The notes beneath the pieces were generated by a model. It saw nothing but the letters and a program-made list of their open reading frames with translations. It was not told the DNA's origin and did no database searches. Source: Helicobacter sp. MIT 99-5507 (GTDB taxonomy: Bacteria > Campylobacterota > Campylobacteria > Campylobacterales > Helicobacteraceae). Taken from it: a stretch of 64,000 nt of DNA. Both the position numbers and the translations under genes were made by a program. Position 1 is the stretch's first letter. Each line of letters opens with the position of its first letter. Below are positions 9,319 through 19,014 of the stretch, in pieces. The stretch spans positions 248,001 through 312,000 of the forward strand of contig NZ_NXLO01000002.1 in NCBI RefSeq assembly GCF_003364295.1, read 5' to 3'.

Positions 9319-10119
9319 ATAATAAAGGCAAATAAAAAGTTTGGGCAAAATTTTCTCAAAGATGAAGCCGTCTTAAATAAAATCATCGAATCTGTATCCA
9401 ATATGGTAAATATTTTTAAGAATGAAGAAATATCTTTAGATATTATAGAAATTGGACCTGGCTTGGGTGATTTGAGCGTAAAGTTGTTGGATAGCTTTAG
9501 TTTAATTGCTTATGAGATTGATAAAAGATTATGTAAATATTTAGATGATAGATTCTCTAAGGATAATTTTATATTACATAATAAAGATGTTCTATCAATA
9601 GAGCTTAGCAAAGATAATAAAGGTAGAAGTTTTTGGTTGCACAATAAGCCTTATATATTAGTATCTAATCTACCATATTATATAGCAACTAGAATCATAC
9701 TAAATGCTCTTGAAGATAGAATGTGTGTAGGGATGGTGGTCATGACGCAAAAAGAAGTTGCTTATAAATTTTGTGCTAAACCTTTAGATAGTGATTTTTG
9801 TGCCATCAGCGTAATAACTCAAAGCTTAAGCAAAGAGATAGAATTAATATCAATAGTTCCGCCAAGTGCATTTAGTCCTGCTCCAAAAGTGGAATCGGCT
9901 GTTTTTGGTATTAGAAAAAATAATAATATCTTAGAAAAAGATTTTTATGATTTAATTAGAAAAGCCTTTGCTTCGCCTAGAAAAACAATATATAAGAATC
10001 TATCTTATATAAAAAATATAGAAGAAATACTAGAAACTCTAAGCATAGAAAAAAATACTAGAGCCCACCAACTAAATACATCGCAGTATCACCAAATTTT
10101 TAAACTCACAAGGAAATAA
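9319..10119 (+). CDS. rsmA: 16S rRNA dimethyladenosine transferase RsmA (KsgA), probable AUA start
   Basis: Methylates A1518/A1519 of 16S rRNA. The SAM-binding motif IEIGPGLGDLS and the catalytic NLPYYIATRI are clear. The conserved N-terminal KKFGQNFLKDEAV is encoded in frame upstream of the first ATG (9403), so the gene must start earlier. After an in-frame TAA (9316-9318) the only plausible start is ATA at 9319 (or the next codon, also ATA), with GGGAGA ending 6 nt before it. This gives 266 residues, the usual length. An annotation starting at 9403 would lose the first RNA/SAM-binding helix. Confidence 0.9.
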   Translation: MIKANKKFGQNFLKDEAVLNKIIESVSNMVNIFKNEEISLDIIEIGPGLGDLSVKLLDSFSLIAYEIDKRLCKYLDDRFSKDNFILHNKDVLSIELSKDNKGRSFWLHNKPYILVSNLPYYIATRIILNALEDRMCVGMVVMTQKEVAYKFCAKPLDSDFCAISVITQSLSKEIELISIVPPSAFSPAPKVESAVFGIRKNNNILEKDFYDLIRKAFASPRKTIYKNLSYIKNIEEILETLSIEKNTRAHQLNTSQYHQIFKLTRK

Positions 10120-10123
10120 TACG

Positions 10124-12079
10124 ATGGAAGAAAGTAACAACGAAACCAATGAAATAAAACAAGAGCAAACAAGCACAGATAGTGAAAATAATCATAAAAA
10201 AAGACCATTTAAAAGATGGAAAAGAAAAGATGACAATAAAGATTCTCAAAAAAAAGATAGAAAAGAATATTTTAAAAATACTGAAATGCAAGATGGTGTT
10301 AGCGGTATTTCTGAAGGTTTAAATGAAAAATCGAATTTAGGACTTCATAAAGATTTAAAAAAAGTTGTTGAATTAAATAATAAAAATCACAAAAATACTC
10401 TAAATCCACATTATAAACTTGATTTGAAAACAAAAGCAAAAATAAGAATCACTCCACTTGGCGGACTTGGAGAAATCGGTGGAAATATTACCGTTATAGA
10501 AAGTCAAGATTCTGCAATAGTTGTTGATGCTGGTATGAGCTTTCCTGAATCTAATATGCATGGTGTTGATATTTTGGTGCCTGATTTCAGTTACTTACAT
10601 GCAATCAAAGATAAAATTGCTGGACTGATAATAACACATGCACACGAAGATCACATAGGTGCCGTGCCTCACTTGTTCAAACAATTACAAATGCCAATAT
10701 ATGGAACTCCATTGCCACTTGGAATGATTGGAAATAAATTTGATGAATGTGGATTAAAAAAATTTCGTTCATGTTTTAGGATTGTAGAGAAAAGAAAACC
10801 TATAAAAATTGGTGATTTTGAAATTGAATGGATTCATATTACTCACTCTGTAATTGATGCAAGTGCATTAGCTATCAAAACTCAAGCAGGTGTGATACTG
10901 CATACTGGTGATTTTAAAATAGATCACACTCCAGTAGATAATTTTCCTACAGATTTGCATAGACTTGCATATTATGGTGAAAATGGAATAATGCTTATGC
11001 TAAGCGATTCTACAAACTCACATAGAGCTGGATACACTCCAAGCGAATCTAGCGTTGGTCCATCTTTTGAAAATGTATTTAAAAATACGCAAGATAGAAT
11101 CATTATGAGCACATTTAGTTCAAATATCCATAGAGTTTATCAAGCAATAAGCTATGGCTTACAATTTAATAGGAAAATATGTGTTATTGGTAGATCAATG
11201 GAGAAAAATCTTGAAATTGCAAGACAATTAGGATATATCAATATTCCACAAAATGCTTTCATAGATGCACATGAAGTAGAAAAATATAGTGATAATGAAG
11301 TATTAATCGTGACTACAGGCTCACAAGGTGAAACAATGAGTGCATTGTATAGAATGGCGACAGATGAACATAGACACATAAAAATAAAACCAACAGATAC
11401 AATCATAATATCTGCAAAGCCAATACCAGGAAATGAAGGAAATGTATCAAAAGTAATAAATTTTCTAATGAAATCAGGTGCAAAAGTAGCATATCAAGAT
11501 TTTAGCGAGATTCATGTAAGCGGACATGCTGCACAAGAAGAACAAAAATTAATGCTAAGACTTATAAAACCTAAATTTTTCTTACCAATTCATGGTGAAT
11601 ATAATCACCTAGCAAAACACAAAGAAACAGCGATAAAATGTGGCGTTTTGGAGAAAAATATATTACTTATGGAAGATGGGGACCAAATTGAAGTTTGTCC
11701 AAATTATATTAAAAAAATTAGAAGTGTAAAAAATGGAAAACTCTTTATTGATAATCAGCTAGGAAAAATTGTAGATAATATTACCGTTTTAGATAGACAA
11801 AAATTAGCAGAAGATGGGATTATAATCATCAATATGCAAATGAAAGATTCTAAATTAGTTGATAATCCTAGAATCCAAACTTTTGGATTACTTGGTGATA
11901 AAGAAGAAAAGATATTTATAAAAGAGCTAGATGATGCTATAAAATTATATATAAGCAATGCTAAGCCAGAATCTATCAACAAAAACCTAGAGGGCAATCT
12001 TAAAAATTATTTAAGAAAAATTGCATTTAAGAAATTTAAAAAATATCCAACAATAGTATTAAATATTTATTTCTTATAA
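10124..12079 (+). CDS. rnj: Ribonuclease J
   Basis: Metallo-beta-lactamase/beta-CASP 5'-3' exo- and endoribonuclease, the core of mRNA turnover in Helicobacter together with the RhpA helicase. The zinc motif THAHEDHIG puts His172, His174, Asp176 and His177 at the active site; HTGDFK and SGHAAQEE are later beta-CASP motifs. About 105 N-terminal residues, highly charged and Lys/Asn-rich, precede the catalytic domain; H. pylori RNase J is known to carry a similar extension. It starts 4 bp after rsmA. Confidence 0.96.
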   Translation: MEESNNETNEIKQEQTSTDSENNHKKRPFKRWKRKDDNKDSQKKDRKEYFKNTEMQDGVSGISEGLNEKSNLGLHKDLKKVVELNNKNHKNTLNPHYKLDLKTKAKIRITPLGGLGEIGGNITVIESQDSAIVVDAGMSFPESNMHGVDILVPDFSYLHAIKDKIAGLIITHAHEDHIGAVPHLFKQLQMPIYGTPLPLGMIGNKFDECGLKKFRSCFRIVEKRKPIKIGDFEIEWIHITHSVIDASALAIKTQAGVILHTGDFKIDHTPVDNFPTDLHRLAYYGENGIMLMLSDSTNSHRAGYTPSESSVGPSFENVFKNTQDRIIMSTFSSNIHRVYQAISYGLQFNRKICVIGRSMEKNLEIARQLGYINIPQNAFIDAHEVEKYSDNEVLIVTTGSQGETMSALYRMATDEHRHIKIKPTDTIIISAKPIPGNEGNVSKVINFLMKSGAKVAYQDFSEIHVSGHAAQEEQKLMLRLIKPKFFLPIHGEYNHLAKHKETAIKCGVLEKNILLMEDGDQIEVCPNYIKKIRSVKNGKLFIDNQLGKIVDNITVLDRQKLAEDGIIIINMQMKDSKLVDNPRIQTFGLLGDKEEKIFIKELDDAIKLYISNAKPESINKNLEGNLKNYLRKIAFKKFKKYPTIVLNIYFL

Positions 12080-12095
12080 ATTTCTAGGAAATACA

Positions 12096-13064
12096 ATGGA
12101 CTTTAAAGAAATTGCAATAGAAGTTTTAAATAATGAAGCAAATGAATTGATAGAATCTTCAAAAAATATAGATTCTAGTATAAATGCAATTATTGATGAT
12201 ATTTACAATATCAAAGGCAAAGTTATTGTAACTGGCGTTGGAAAGAGTGGATTAGTTGGACAAAAAATAGCTGCCACTCTAGCTAGCACAGGCACACCTA
12301 GCTTTTTTATTCACCCTACAGAAGCTATGCATGGCGATTTAGGAATGATAAGCAAAGATGATATAGTCCTTGCTATAAGCTATAGTGGTGAGAGTGATGA
12401 ATTATCAAGCTTAATGCCACATCTAAAAAGACTATCTTACAAAATAATTACAATGACAAAAAATATAAATAGCTCTATCTCAAAACAAGGCGATTATTTT
12501 ATTGATATTAGTGTATCAAAAGAAGTATGTCCGCTAAATATAGCTCCAACATCCTCTACAACATTGACGCTTGCATTAGGTGATGCAATAGCTATATGCC
12601 TAATGAAAAAAAGAGATTTTAAAGATAGTGATTTTGCAGCTTTTCATCCAGGAGGCAGTCTAGGAAAAAGATTATTTGTAAAAATAAAAGATTTAATGCA
12701 AAAAGACAATCTACCAATAATATCAAAAGATGTTACATTAAAAGATGCAATAATAAAAATGACTAATGGTAAATTAGGAAGTGTGTTAATTGCAGAAAAC
12801 AATAAACTAATTGCGATGCTAAGTGATGGCGATTTAAGAAGAGCGATGTTAAGAGATGATTTTAATTTAGATTCAAAAGCATTAGATTATGCAACAAAAA
12901 ATCCAAAAATTTGTGATGATGAAAATATGTTAGCATTTGATATATTGCACTTAATTGAAGATTCTAAGATTCAATTACTTATAATAACCAATAAAGATAA
13001 AGAAATAAAAGGTGCAATCCATATTCATAAACTTGTAGAAGCTGGAATCAAACAAAGTGAGTAA
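12096..13064 (+). CDS. kdsD: Arabinose-5-phosphate isomerase (KdsD/KpsF)
   Basis: Converts ribulose-5-P to arabinose-5-P, the first step of KDO synthesis for lipopolysaccharide. The N-terminal SIS domain has GVGKSGLVGQKIA (about 46-58) and the FHPGGSLGKRL signature (about 182-192); two CBS domains follow (about 200-322), giving the usual 322 residues. It sits 16 bp behind RNase J, an order I recall from H. pylori. Confidence 0.94.
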   Translation: MDFKEIAIEVLNNEANELIESSKNIDSSINAIIDDIYNIKGKVIVTGVGKSGLVGQKIAATLASTGTPSFFIHPTEAMHGDLGMISKDDIVLAISYSGESDELSSLMPHLKRLSYKIITMTKNINSSISKQGDYFIDISVSKEVCPLNIAPTSSTTLTLALGDAIAICLMKKRDFKDSDFAAFHPGGSLGKRLFVKIKDLMQKDNLPIISKDVTLKDAIIKMTNGKLGSVLIAENNKLIAMLSDGDLRRAMLRDDFNLDSKALDYATKNPKICDDENMLAFDILHLIEDSKIQLLIITNKDKEIKGAIHIHKLVEAGIKQSE

Positions 13065-13067
13065 ATT

Positions 13068-13307
13068 ATGTTTGATAAAATAAATACAATCATAAAAGAT
13101 ATAGAAGATATACAACAAGAAATAAAGATTCTGTTAGGTATGCATAAGATCAGTTTGATAGATTATATTATGATAAAAAGATGCAGCATGGATTATCCTC
13201 CTCACTTAGAAATGTGGATGTTAGAACAAATAGATGCAGAGATAGAGAAACTAAAATCAAAAATTGATGAATTAAACAAAGTAAAAAAAGAATTTTTAGT
13301 TTGGTAA
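13068..13307 (+). CDS. Small conserved-looking coiled-coil protein of unknown function
   Basis: 79 residues packed between kdsD (3 bp upstream) and pyrD (9 bp downstream), so it is part of the operon. Both ends are predicted heptad-type helices (about 1-20 and 52-76, rich in Ile, Glu, Lys), separated by a middle with RCSMDYPPHLEMW. Codon use is like its neighbours. There is no signal peptide or membrane segment. I do not recognise the family. Confidence 0.75.
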   Translation: MFDKINTIIKDIEDIQQEIKILLGMHKISLIDYIMIKRCSMDYPPHLEMWMLEQIDAEIEKLKSKIDELNKVKKEFLVW

Positions 13308-13316
13308 AGGTTTGTT

Positions 13317-14369
13317 ATGTATAAGAAAATAAGACCTCTTTTATTCAAATGCGATCCAGAAAATATGCATACTCTAGTAGAAAAATTGCTGATTGTAGCA
13401 CAATCTACGCCTATGGCGTTAGAATATTTAGCAAAACAATATTGCATAGTAGATGATAGATTGAAGCAAAATATATGTGGATTAAATTTTTATAATCCTG
13501 TTGGACTTGGAGCAGGATTTGATAAAAATGCAACAATGACAAAAGCACTAAGCGCATTTGGATTTGGTTTTATAGAAGTAGGCACAGCAACTCCAAAACC
13601 ACAAGATGGAAATCCAAAACCTAGAATCTTTAGATTTGTAGAAGAAAAAAGTATCCAAAATGCAATGGGTTTTAATAATGATGGTGGAAAAAAAATACTA
13701 GAAAGATTAAACAGAATCTATCCATATGTTATACCAATTGGTGTAAATATAGGTAAAAATAAAATAACCGAGGAAGAGAAAGTAATATTTGATTATAAAA
13801 AATTAGTATCTATATTTAAAGATACTAGTGATTATTTTACACTAAATCTATCTTCTCCAAATACTCCAAATTTACGAGATTTACAAAATGAGGAATTTGT
13901 AAAAGCATTGCTAAGTGAATTGAGACTTCAGACAAATAAACCAATATTTTTAAAAATTTCTCCAGATATGGATATAGATTATATGTTAAAAGTTTGTGAA
14001 TGTGCTATAGATAATGGTGCTAGTGGTATAATCGCTACAAATACAACTATTGATTATTCGCTAGTAAAAAATCCAAAAGATAAAGGTGGAATAAGCGGAG
14101 TTGCACTAAAAAAACGTTCTAAAGAAGTTTTTCAAATACTAAGTGAGAATCTATTTAAAAAAACAATATTAATTTCAATAGGCGGAATAGATGATGGAGA
14201 AGAAGCATATGAGAGAATAAAGCTTGGAGCGTCATTGGTTCAAATTTATACAACTATGATTTTTGAAGGTCCTTGTGTTGTTAGAGAAATCAATAAAACA
14301 ATATTAGAAAAATTAGCAGAAGATGGATTTAAAGATATTAGTGAAGCTGTCGGAAAAAGTTTATATTAG
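13317..14369 (+). CDS. pyrD: Class 2 dihydroorotate dehydrogenase (quinone) PyrD
   Basis: Membrane-associated FMN enzyme that oxidises dihydroorotate to orotate with quinone. The N-terminal ~45 residues form the amphipathic membrane/quinone helices of class 2. FMN-binding GLGAGFDKNA and the catalytic-loop segment LNLSSPNTPNLR (Ser as base, class 2) are visible, as is the phosphate site ISIGGIDDGEEAYERIKLGA. 350 residues is normal. pyrC lies 25 kb away. Confidence 0.96.
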   Translation: MYKKIRPLLFKCDPENMHTLVEKLLIVAQSTPMALEYLAKQYCIVDDRLKQNICGLNFYNPVGLGAGFDKNATMTKALSAFGFGFIEVGTATPKPQDGNPKPRIFRFVEEKSIQNAMGFNNDGGKKILERLNRIYPYVIPIGVNIGKNKITEEEKVIFDYKKLVSIFKDTSDYFTLNLSSPNTPNLRDLQNEEFVKALLSELRLQTNKPIFLKISPDMDIDYMLKVCECAIDNGASGIIATNTTIDYSLVKNPKDKGGISGVALKKRSKEVFQILSENLFKKTILISIGGIDDGEEAYERIKLGASLVQIYTTMIFEGPCVVREINKTILEKLAEDGFKDISEAVGKSLY

Positions 14370-14377
14370 GATTTAAA

Positions 14378-15679
14378 ATGATTAGAAATATTTTATTTGG
14401 AGTGATCTTAATGAGCAATTATGCATTTTCAAGTGTGTTATACAAATATGAAGAATTAGATTTAGACAATGGACTAAAAGTCGTTGCAATACCTATGAAT
14501 AATAATAGCAATGTAATTGATATTAATATCTTTTATAAAGTTGGAAGCAGAAATGAGATTCTAGGTAAAAGTGGTATAGCCCATATGCTAGAACATATGA
14601 ATTTTAAAAGCACAAAGAAACTAAAGGCAGGCGAATTTGATAATATTGTAAAAAGATTCGGGGGAAATACAAATGCCTCTACAAGCTTTGATTACACTAG
14701 ATACTACATAAAATCAAGTAAAGACAATTTAAATAAATCACTAGAATTATTTGCAGAAATGATGAGCAATCTATCTTTGAGAGATGATGAATTTCAAACA
14801 GAAAGAGATGTAGTAAGCGAAGAAAGGCTATGGAGGACTGATAATTCGCCTATGGGGTATTTATATTTTAGATTATTTAATACTGCATTTTTATATCATT
14901 CATATCACTGGACTCCAATAGGTTTTATGGATGATATAAAATCTTGGAATATACAAGATATAAAAGATTTTTACAAAACATATTACCAACCAAAAAATGC
15001 CATTATAGTAGTAGCTGGCGATATAGATTCTAATGTAGTTTTTAATAGTGCAAAAAAATATTTTAATACTATAAAAAATACAAAAGAAATACCTTCTATA
15101 CACACAATAGAACCAAAACAAACAGATAAAAGATTTATTGATATAAAAAGAGAAGACCAAGAAGTAGAATTATACGCCCTAGCCTATAAGATTCCAAACT
15201 TTGAGCATAACGATCAAAATGCACTATCTGCCCTAAGCTATATTTTAAGTGGTGGCAAAAGCTCAATTTTAGTTGATAATTTGGTAAATAAAGAAAAAAT
15301 AGCACAAAATGTGCAAGCATATAATATGGACTTAAAAGATGAAAGTTTATTTATATTAATGGCAATGGGAAATAAAGATATAAAAGCCGAAGAACTAGAA
15401 TCTTCTATATTAAAACAATTAGATAATATAAAAGCAGGAAAAATAAATAAAGATGAATTAGACAAAGTAAAAGTTAATATAAAAGCTGATTTTATATTTG
15501 GCTTACAAAATTCTTCACATGTTGCATCACTATATGGTAGCTATTTTGCAAGAGGTAATATAAAACCTCTATTAAATTATGAGGATAGTTTTGATAAACT
15601 AAGCATAGATGATATTATAGAAGTTGCAAATAAATATTTCAAAGAAGAATCATCTACTACAATATTTTTAAGAAAATGA
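14378..15679 (+). CDS. Exported M16-family zinc protease (PqqE/YmxG-like)
   Basis: 433 residues with an N-terminal signal-like helix (about 2-19) and a zinc-binding inverted motif HMLEH (about 68-72) with the distal Glu in the SEERLW segment about 75 residues later. It matches the single-copy M16 peptidase that follows pyrD and precedes dapA in Helicobacter (called PqqE there, though no PQQ pathway is present). The substrate is unknown. Its stop overlaps dapA by 4 bp. Confidence 0.92.
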   Translation: MIRNILFGVILMSNYAFSSVLYKYEELDLDNGLKVVAIPMNNNSNVIDINIFYKVGSRNEILGKSGIAHMLEHMNFKSTKKLKAGEFDNIVKRFGGNTNASTSFDYTRYYIKSSKDNLNKSLELFAEMMSNLSLRDDEFQTERDVVSEERLWRTDNSPMGYLYFRLFNTAFLYHSYHWTPIGFMDDIKSWNIQDIKDFYKTYYQPKNAIIVVAGDIDSNVVFNSAKKYFNTIKNTKEIPSIHTIEPKQTDKRFIDIKREDQEVELYALAYKIPNFEHNDQNALSALSYILSGGKSSILVDNLVNKEKIAQNVQAYNMDLKDESLFILMAMGNKDIKAEELESSILKQLDNIKAGKINKDELDKVKVNIKADFIFGLQNSSHVASLYGSYFARGNIKPLLNYEDSFDKLSIDDIIEVANKYFKEESSTTIFLRK

Positions 15680-16581
15680 ATAAAGGTGAGGAAGTGAAAG
15701 AAGTAACTGGTGCAATGAGTGCTTTAATTACACCATTTAAAAATGATAAAGTAGATTTTGTAAGCTATGAAAAAATAATAAAAAGACAGATAAAATATGG
15801 AATGGATGCATGTGTTACTATGGGGACTACAGGAGAATCTGCTACCTTAAGCCACAAAGAACATATGGAATGCATAGAAGCAGCTGTAAATATATGTAAA
15901 GAAAGTAATACTTTAGTCTTAGCAGGTGCTGGAAGTAATTCAACAAAAGAAGCCATAGATTTAGCAAAATTTGCACAAAAAGCTGGTGCAGATTCTATCC
16001 TTTGTGTGTCTCCATATTATAATAAACCAACACAAGAAGGTTTATTTCGGCACTTTTTAGCTATTGCAAATAGTATTGATATACCTGTAATGCTATATAA
16101 TATTCCAGGTAGAACAAACATAAACATAGATATAGATACTATACAAAGACTACATAATGCAAATAAAAATATATATGCCATAAAGGAGGCATCTGGCAAT
16201 ATAGAAAGGGTAGTTGAAATAAATGCTAAAATACCTACTATAAAGATATTAAGTGGTGAAGATTCTATCAATTATCCAATCCTTGCAAGTGGTGGTTGTG
16301 GTGTTATATCAGTAACAGGGAATCTATTACCAGATAAAATTGTAAATCTAGTTAAATACGCAAATAATGGTGATTATAAAAATAGTCTAAAAGAAAATGC
16401 AAATCTATTTGAAATTAATAAAATATTATTTTGCGAAACTAATCCTATACCTATAAAAACAGCTATGTGGCTATGTGGCTTAATTGATACATTGGAATTT
16501 AGATTGCCTTTAAGTGAAATGAGTAAAGAAAATATAAAATTATTAGAAAAAACTTTAGAACAATATGAGGTAAAACAATGA
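15676..16581 (+). CDS. dapA: 4-hydroxy-tetrahydrodipicolinate synthase DapA
   Basis: Condenses pyruvate with aspartate semialdehyde, first committed step of lysine and diaminopimelate synthesis. Motifs are [14 protein letters not shown], the catalytic Tyr in [10 protein letters not shown] and the Schiff-base Lys in IKEASGN. The ORF begins at ATG 15676, overlapping the protease stop; the body of the enzyme begins around residue 10 ([12 protein letters not shown]). It overlaps the following SDR gene by 4 bp. Confidence 0.96.
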   Translation: MNKGEEVKEVTGAMSALITPFKNDKVDFVSYEKIIKRQIKYGMDACVTMGTTGESATLSHKEHMECIEAAVNICKESNTLVLAGAGSNSTKEAIDLAKFAQKAGADSILCVSPYYNKPTQEGLFRHFLAIANSIDIPVMLYNIPGRTNINIDIDTIQRLHNANKNIYAIKEASGNIERVVEINAKIPTIKILSGEDSINYPILASGGCGVISVTGNLLPDKIVNLVKYANNGDYKNSLKENANLFEINKILFCETNPIPIKTAMWLCGLIDTLEFRLPLSEMSKENIKLLEKTLEQYEVKQ

Positions 16582-17378
16582 GCATAGAATTAAAAACCAA
16601 AGAATACATGAAAGGAAAAACTCTAGTTATAAGCGGTGCAACAAGGGGTATAGGTAAGGCTATACTTTATAGGTTTGCTGAATTTGGTGTGAATATTGCC
16701 TTTACATATAACAAAAATGAAGAAGAAGCAAAGAATATTGCTACTGATGTTAGCACTAAATATAATATCAAAGCAAAATATTATCCATTAAATGTTTTAG
16801 AACCAGAACAATATATAGAACTTTTTAAACAAATTGATGAAGATTTTAATAGAGTTGATTTCTTTATCTCAAATGCAATTATTTATGGAAGAAGTGTAGT
16901 GGGGGGATTTGCTCCTTTTATGAGATTAAAACCAAAAGGATTAAATAATATTTATACTGCTACGGTATTAGCTTTTGTAGTAGGCACACAAGAGGCTGCA
17001 AAAAGAATGAAGGAAGTAGGTGGTGGGGCGATTATTTCTCTAAGCTCTACCGGGAATCTTGTTTATATGCCAAACTATGCAGGACATGGAAATTCTAAAA
17101 ATGCTGTTGAAACGATGGTAAAATATGCTGCAACAGAGCTTGGTGAATTTGGAATCCGTGTAAATGCCATAAGTGGCGGACCTATTGATACTGATGCACT
17201 TAGAGCTTTTCCAGATTACAATGAAGTAAAAGCAAAGGTAGAAGAACAATCCCCATTAGGAAGAATGGGCAATCCTGATGATTTAGCAGGAGCTGCACTT
17301 TTCTTATGTGATAAAACACAAAGTGGCTGGCTAACAGGACAAACAATCGTCATTGATGGTGGAACAACATTTCAATAA
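16578..17378 (+). CDS. Short-chain dehydrogenase, FabL-like enoyl-ACP reductase
   Basis: 266 residues with NAD(P)-binding GATRGIGKA (about 21-29), catalytic YxxxxxxK-type spacing in [11 protein letters not shown] and the [13 protein letters not shown] segment. That last segment and the long Tyr-Lys spacing resemble Bacillus FabL (enoyl-ACP reductase III) rather than a classic YxxxK dehydrogenase; the H. pylori homologue has been called a 7-alpha-hydroxysteroid dehydrogenase. It lies between dapA and pgsA with overlapping or near-overlapping ends. Role in fatty-acid elongation is inferred from similarity. Confidence 0.8.
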   Translation: MSIELKTKEYMKGKTLVISGATRGIGKAILYRFAEFGVNIAFTYNKNEEEAKNIATDVSTKYNIKAKYYPLNVLEPEQYIELFKQIDEDFNRVDFFISNAIIYGRSVVGGFAPFMRLKPKGLNNIYTATVLAFVVGTQEAAKRMKEVGGGAIISLSSTGNLVYMPNYAGHGNSKNAVETMVKYAATELGEFGIRVNAISGGPIDTDALRAFPDYNEVKAKVEEQSPLGRMGNPDDLAGAALFLCDKTQSGWLTGQTIVIDGGTTFQ

Positions 17379-17403
17379 TATAAAATTCGAGTTATTTAGG
17401 AAT

Positions 17404-17946
17404 ATGTGTTATAAAAATACGCCAAATATATTAACAATAATTAGAATCTTACTAACTGTATTAATGCTTATTATTATATTGTATGGTAGTAGCATTTTTC
17501 CAAATTGGATTGATTATTCGTGGATTAATTATCTTGCTTGTTTGATATTTTGTATAGCTAGTTTAACAGATTTTTTTGATGGATATATTGCAAGAATCTA
17601 CAATATAAAAAGCAAATTTGGTGAAGTTTTTGATCCACTCGCAGATAAAATGCTTATACTTGGTGCATTTATTGGGTTGCTTATATTAGATAGGGCAAAT
17701 CCTTGGGCTATTTTTTTGATTTTAAGTAGAGAGTTTTTTATAACTGGACTTAGAGTGATTGCAGCTAGTGATGGAAGAAATGTAGCAGCTAGCAATCTAG
17801 GAAAATACAAAACCGGGCTTCAAATAGCAGCTATTGCCTTTCTTTTAGCAGATTTATTTCCTGGGGGAACATTATTATTATGGTGTGCAACAATAGTTAC
17901 AATATATTCTGGATATGAATATACAAAACAATATTATAAGAGTTAG
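17404..17946 (+). CDS. pgsA: CDP-diacylglycerol-glycerol-3-phosphate 3-phosphatidyltransferase PgsA
   Basis: Integral membrane enzyme that makes phosphatidylglycerol phosphate. The CDP-alcohol signature DGYIAR-x8-G-x3-D-x3-D is present (DFFDGYIAR then FGEVFDPLADK), with four or five membrane helices. I prefer ATG 17404 (180 residues), which has TAGGA just upstream and starts near the conserved NTPNILTIIRI; an in-frame ATG at 17353 would lie inside the preceding gene and add 17 unconserved-looking residues. Confidence 0.94.
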   Translation: MCYKNTPNILTIIRILLTVLMLIIILYGSSIFPNWIDYSWINYLACLIFCIASLTDFFDGYIARIYNIKSKFGEVFDPLADKMLILGAFIGLLILDRANPWAIFLILSREFFITGLRVIAASDGRNVAASNLGKYKTGLQIAAIAFLLADLFPGGTLLLWCATIVTIYSGYEYTKQYYKS

Positions 17947-17952
17947 AAATAT

Positions 17953-19014
17953 ATGTGGCTTATTATCTCAATTATCGTCCTATCATTTTTGATTTTTTTT
18001 CATGAAAGTGGGCATTTTCTCGTCGCAAGATTCTTTGGTGTAAAAGTAGAAGTTTTTAGTATTGGTTTTGGAAAAAAAATATGGACTAAAACTTATAATG
18101 GCACAGAATATGCCATATCTGCAATACCACTTGGTGGTTATGTAAAAATGAAAGGACAAGATGATTTAAATCCAAATGAAGTTAGCAGTGATGATGATAG
18201 CTACAACACAAAAGCACCTTGGAAAAAAATCTGTATATTATTTGCAGGAAGTGGAGCAAATATATTGCTAGCTTTTATCTTGTATATATTTATTGGTCTT
18301 TATGGAATTACAACGATTCTACCTACAATAGGAAAAACTATAGATAATTCACCTGCATATAAAGCTGGTCTTATGCAAGGCGATACTATATTAAAAATAA
18401 ATGGTAATGAAATAAAAACATGGAGAGATTTAAGCAGAAATATAAGCAATCAAACACAAGAAATAAACATAGAATACAAAAGAGGAGAGAAAATACTTCA
18501 AACAGCAATTACTCCAGAAATAAAAGATTCTAAAAATATTTTTGGTGAAGATATAAAGCAAGGATTCATCGGAATTGCAGCAAAAGGTGATATAGCAAGA
18601 ATAAAATATGGAATAGATGAAATAATACCTTATGCAGTAAATGAAACGATATTTGCAGCAAAACTAATAGTGCTTAGTCTTCAAAAAATCATCATAGGAA
18701 TATTACCAATAGAACAATTAGGAGGTCCAATAGCTGTAGTGCAGGCTATAGCACAAGCACAAGAAATAGGATTTATTGCATTGCTTGGGTTAAGTGCTCT
18801 TATATCAATTAATCTTGGGATTCTAAATCTACTACCAATACCAGCACTTGATGGTGGTCATATTGTATTTACACTATATGAATGGATAACAAAAAGACAA
18901 CTAAATGAAAATATTGCATATAAACTAACAATATGTGGCTGGATTATATTATTTGGATTAATGGTTTTAGGCTTATATAATGACATAGGGAGAATAGCTA
19001 TAAAAAATGGATAG
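17953..19014 (+). CDS. rseP: Site-2 zinc metalloprotease RseP
   Basis: Intramembrane protease that cleaves membrane-anchored regulators or remnant signal peptides. HESGH gives His17, Glu18 and His21 in the first membrane helix; the third zinc ligand is Asp300 in PIPALDGGH. A PDZ domain (about 115-195) lies between the helices. 353 residues is the standard length. It follows pgsA by 6 bp and overlaps yggS by 8 bp. Confidence 0.95.
   Translation: MWLIISIIVLSFLIFFHESGHFLVARFFGVKVEVFSIGFGKKIWTKTYNGTEYAISAIPLGGYVKMKGQDDLNPNEVSSDDDSYNTKAPWKKICILFAGSGANILLAFILYIFIGLYGITTILPTIGKTIDNSPAYKAGLMQGDTILKINGNEIKTWRDLSRNISNQTQEINIEYKRGEKILQTAITPEIKDSKNIFGEDIKQGFIGIAAKGDIARIKYGIDEIIPYAVNETIFAAKLIVLSLQKIIIGILPIEQLGGPIAVVQAIAQAQEIGFIALLGLSALISINLGILNLLPIPALDGGHIVFTLYEWITKRQLNENIAYKLTICGWIILFGLMVLGLYNDIGRIAIKNG

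Noticed and set aside
9273-9403. Frameshifted rsmA with an ATG start in another frame
   Set aside because: The 20-codon frame from 9273 does not resemble an RsmA N-terminus, and the conserved KKFGQNFL is already in the main frame, so an AUA start needs no frameshift.
14900-15465. Minus-strand frames inside the M16 protease gene
   Set aside because: They overlap a well-supported gene, are Tyr/Phe/Ile-rich by mirror composition and have no initiation signals.
16578-17378. Calling this gene a 7-alpha-hydroxysteroid dehydrogenase
   Set aside because: The Tyr-x6-Lys spacing and the [10 protein letters not shown] segment fit FabL-type enoyl-ACP reductases better; a bile-acid role is not supported by context.
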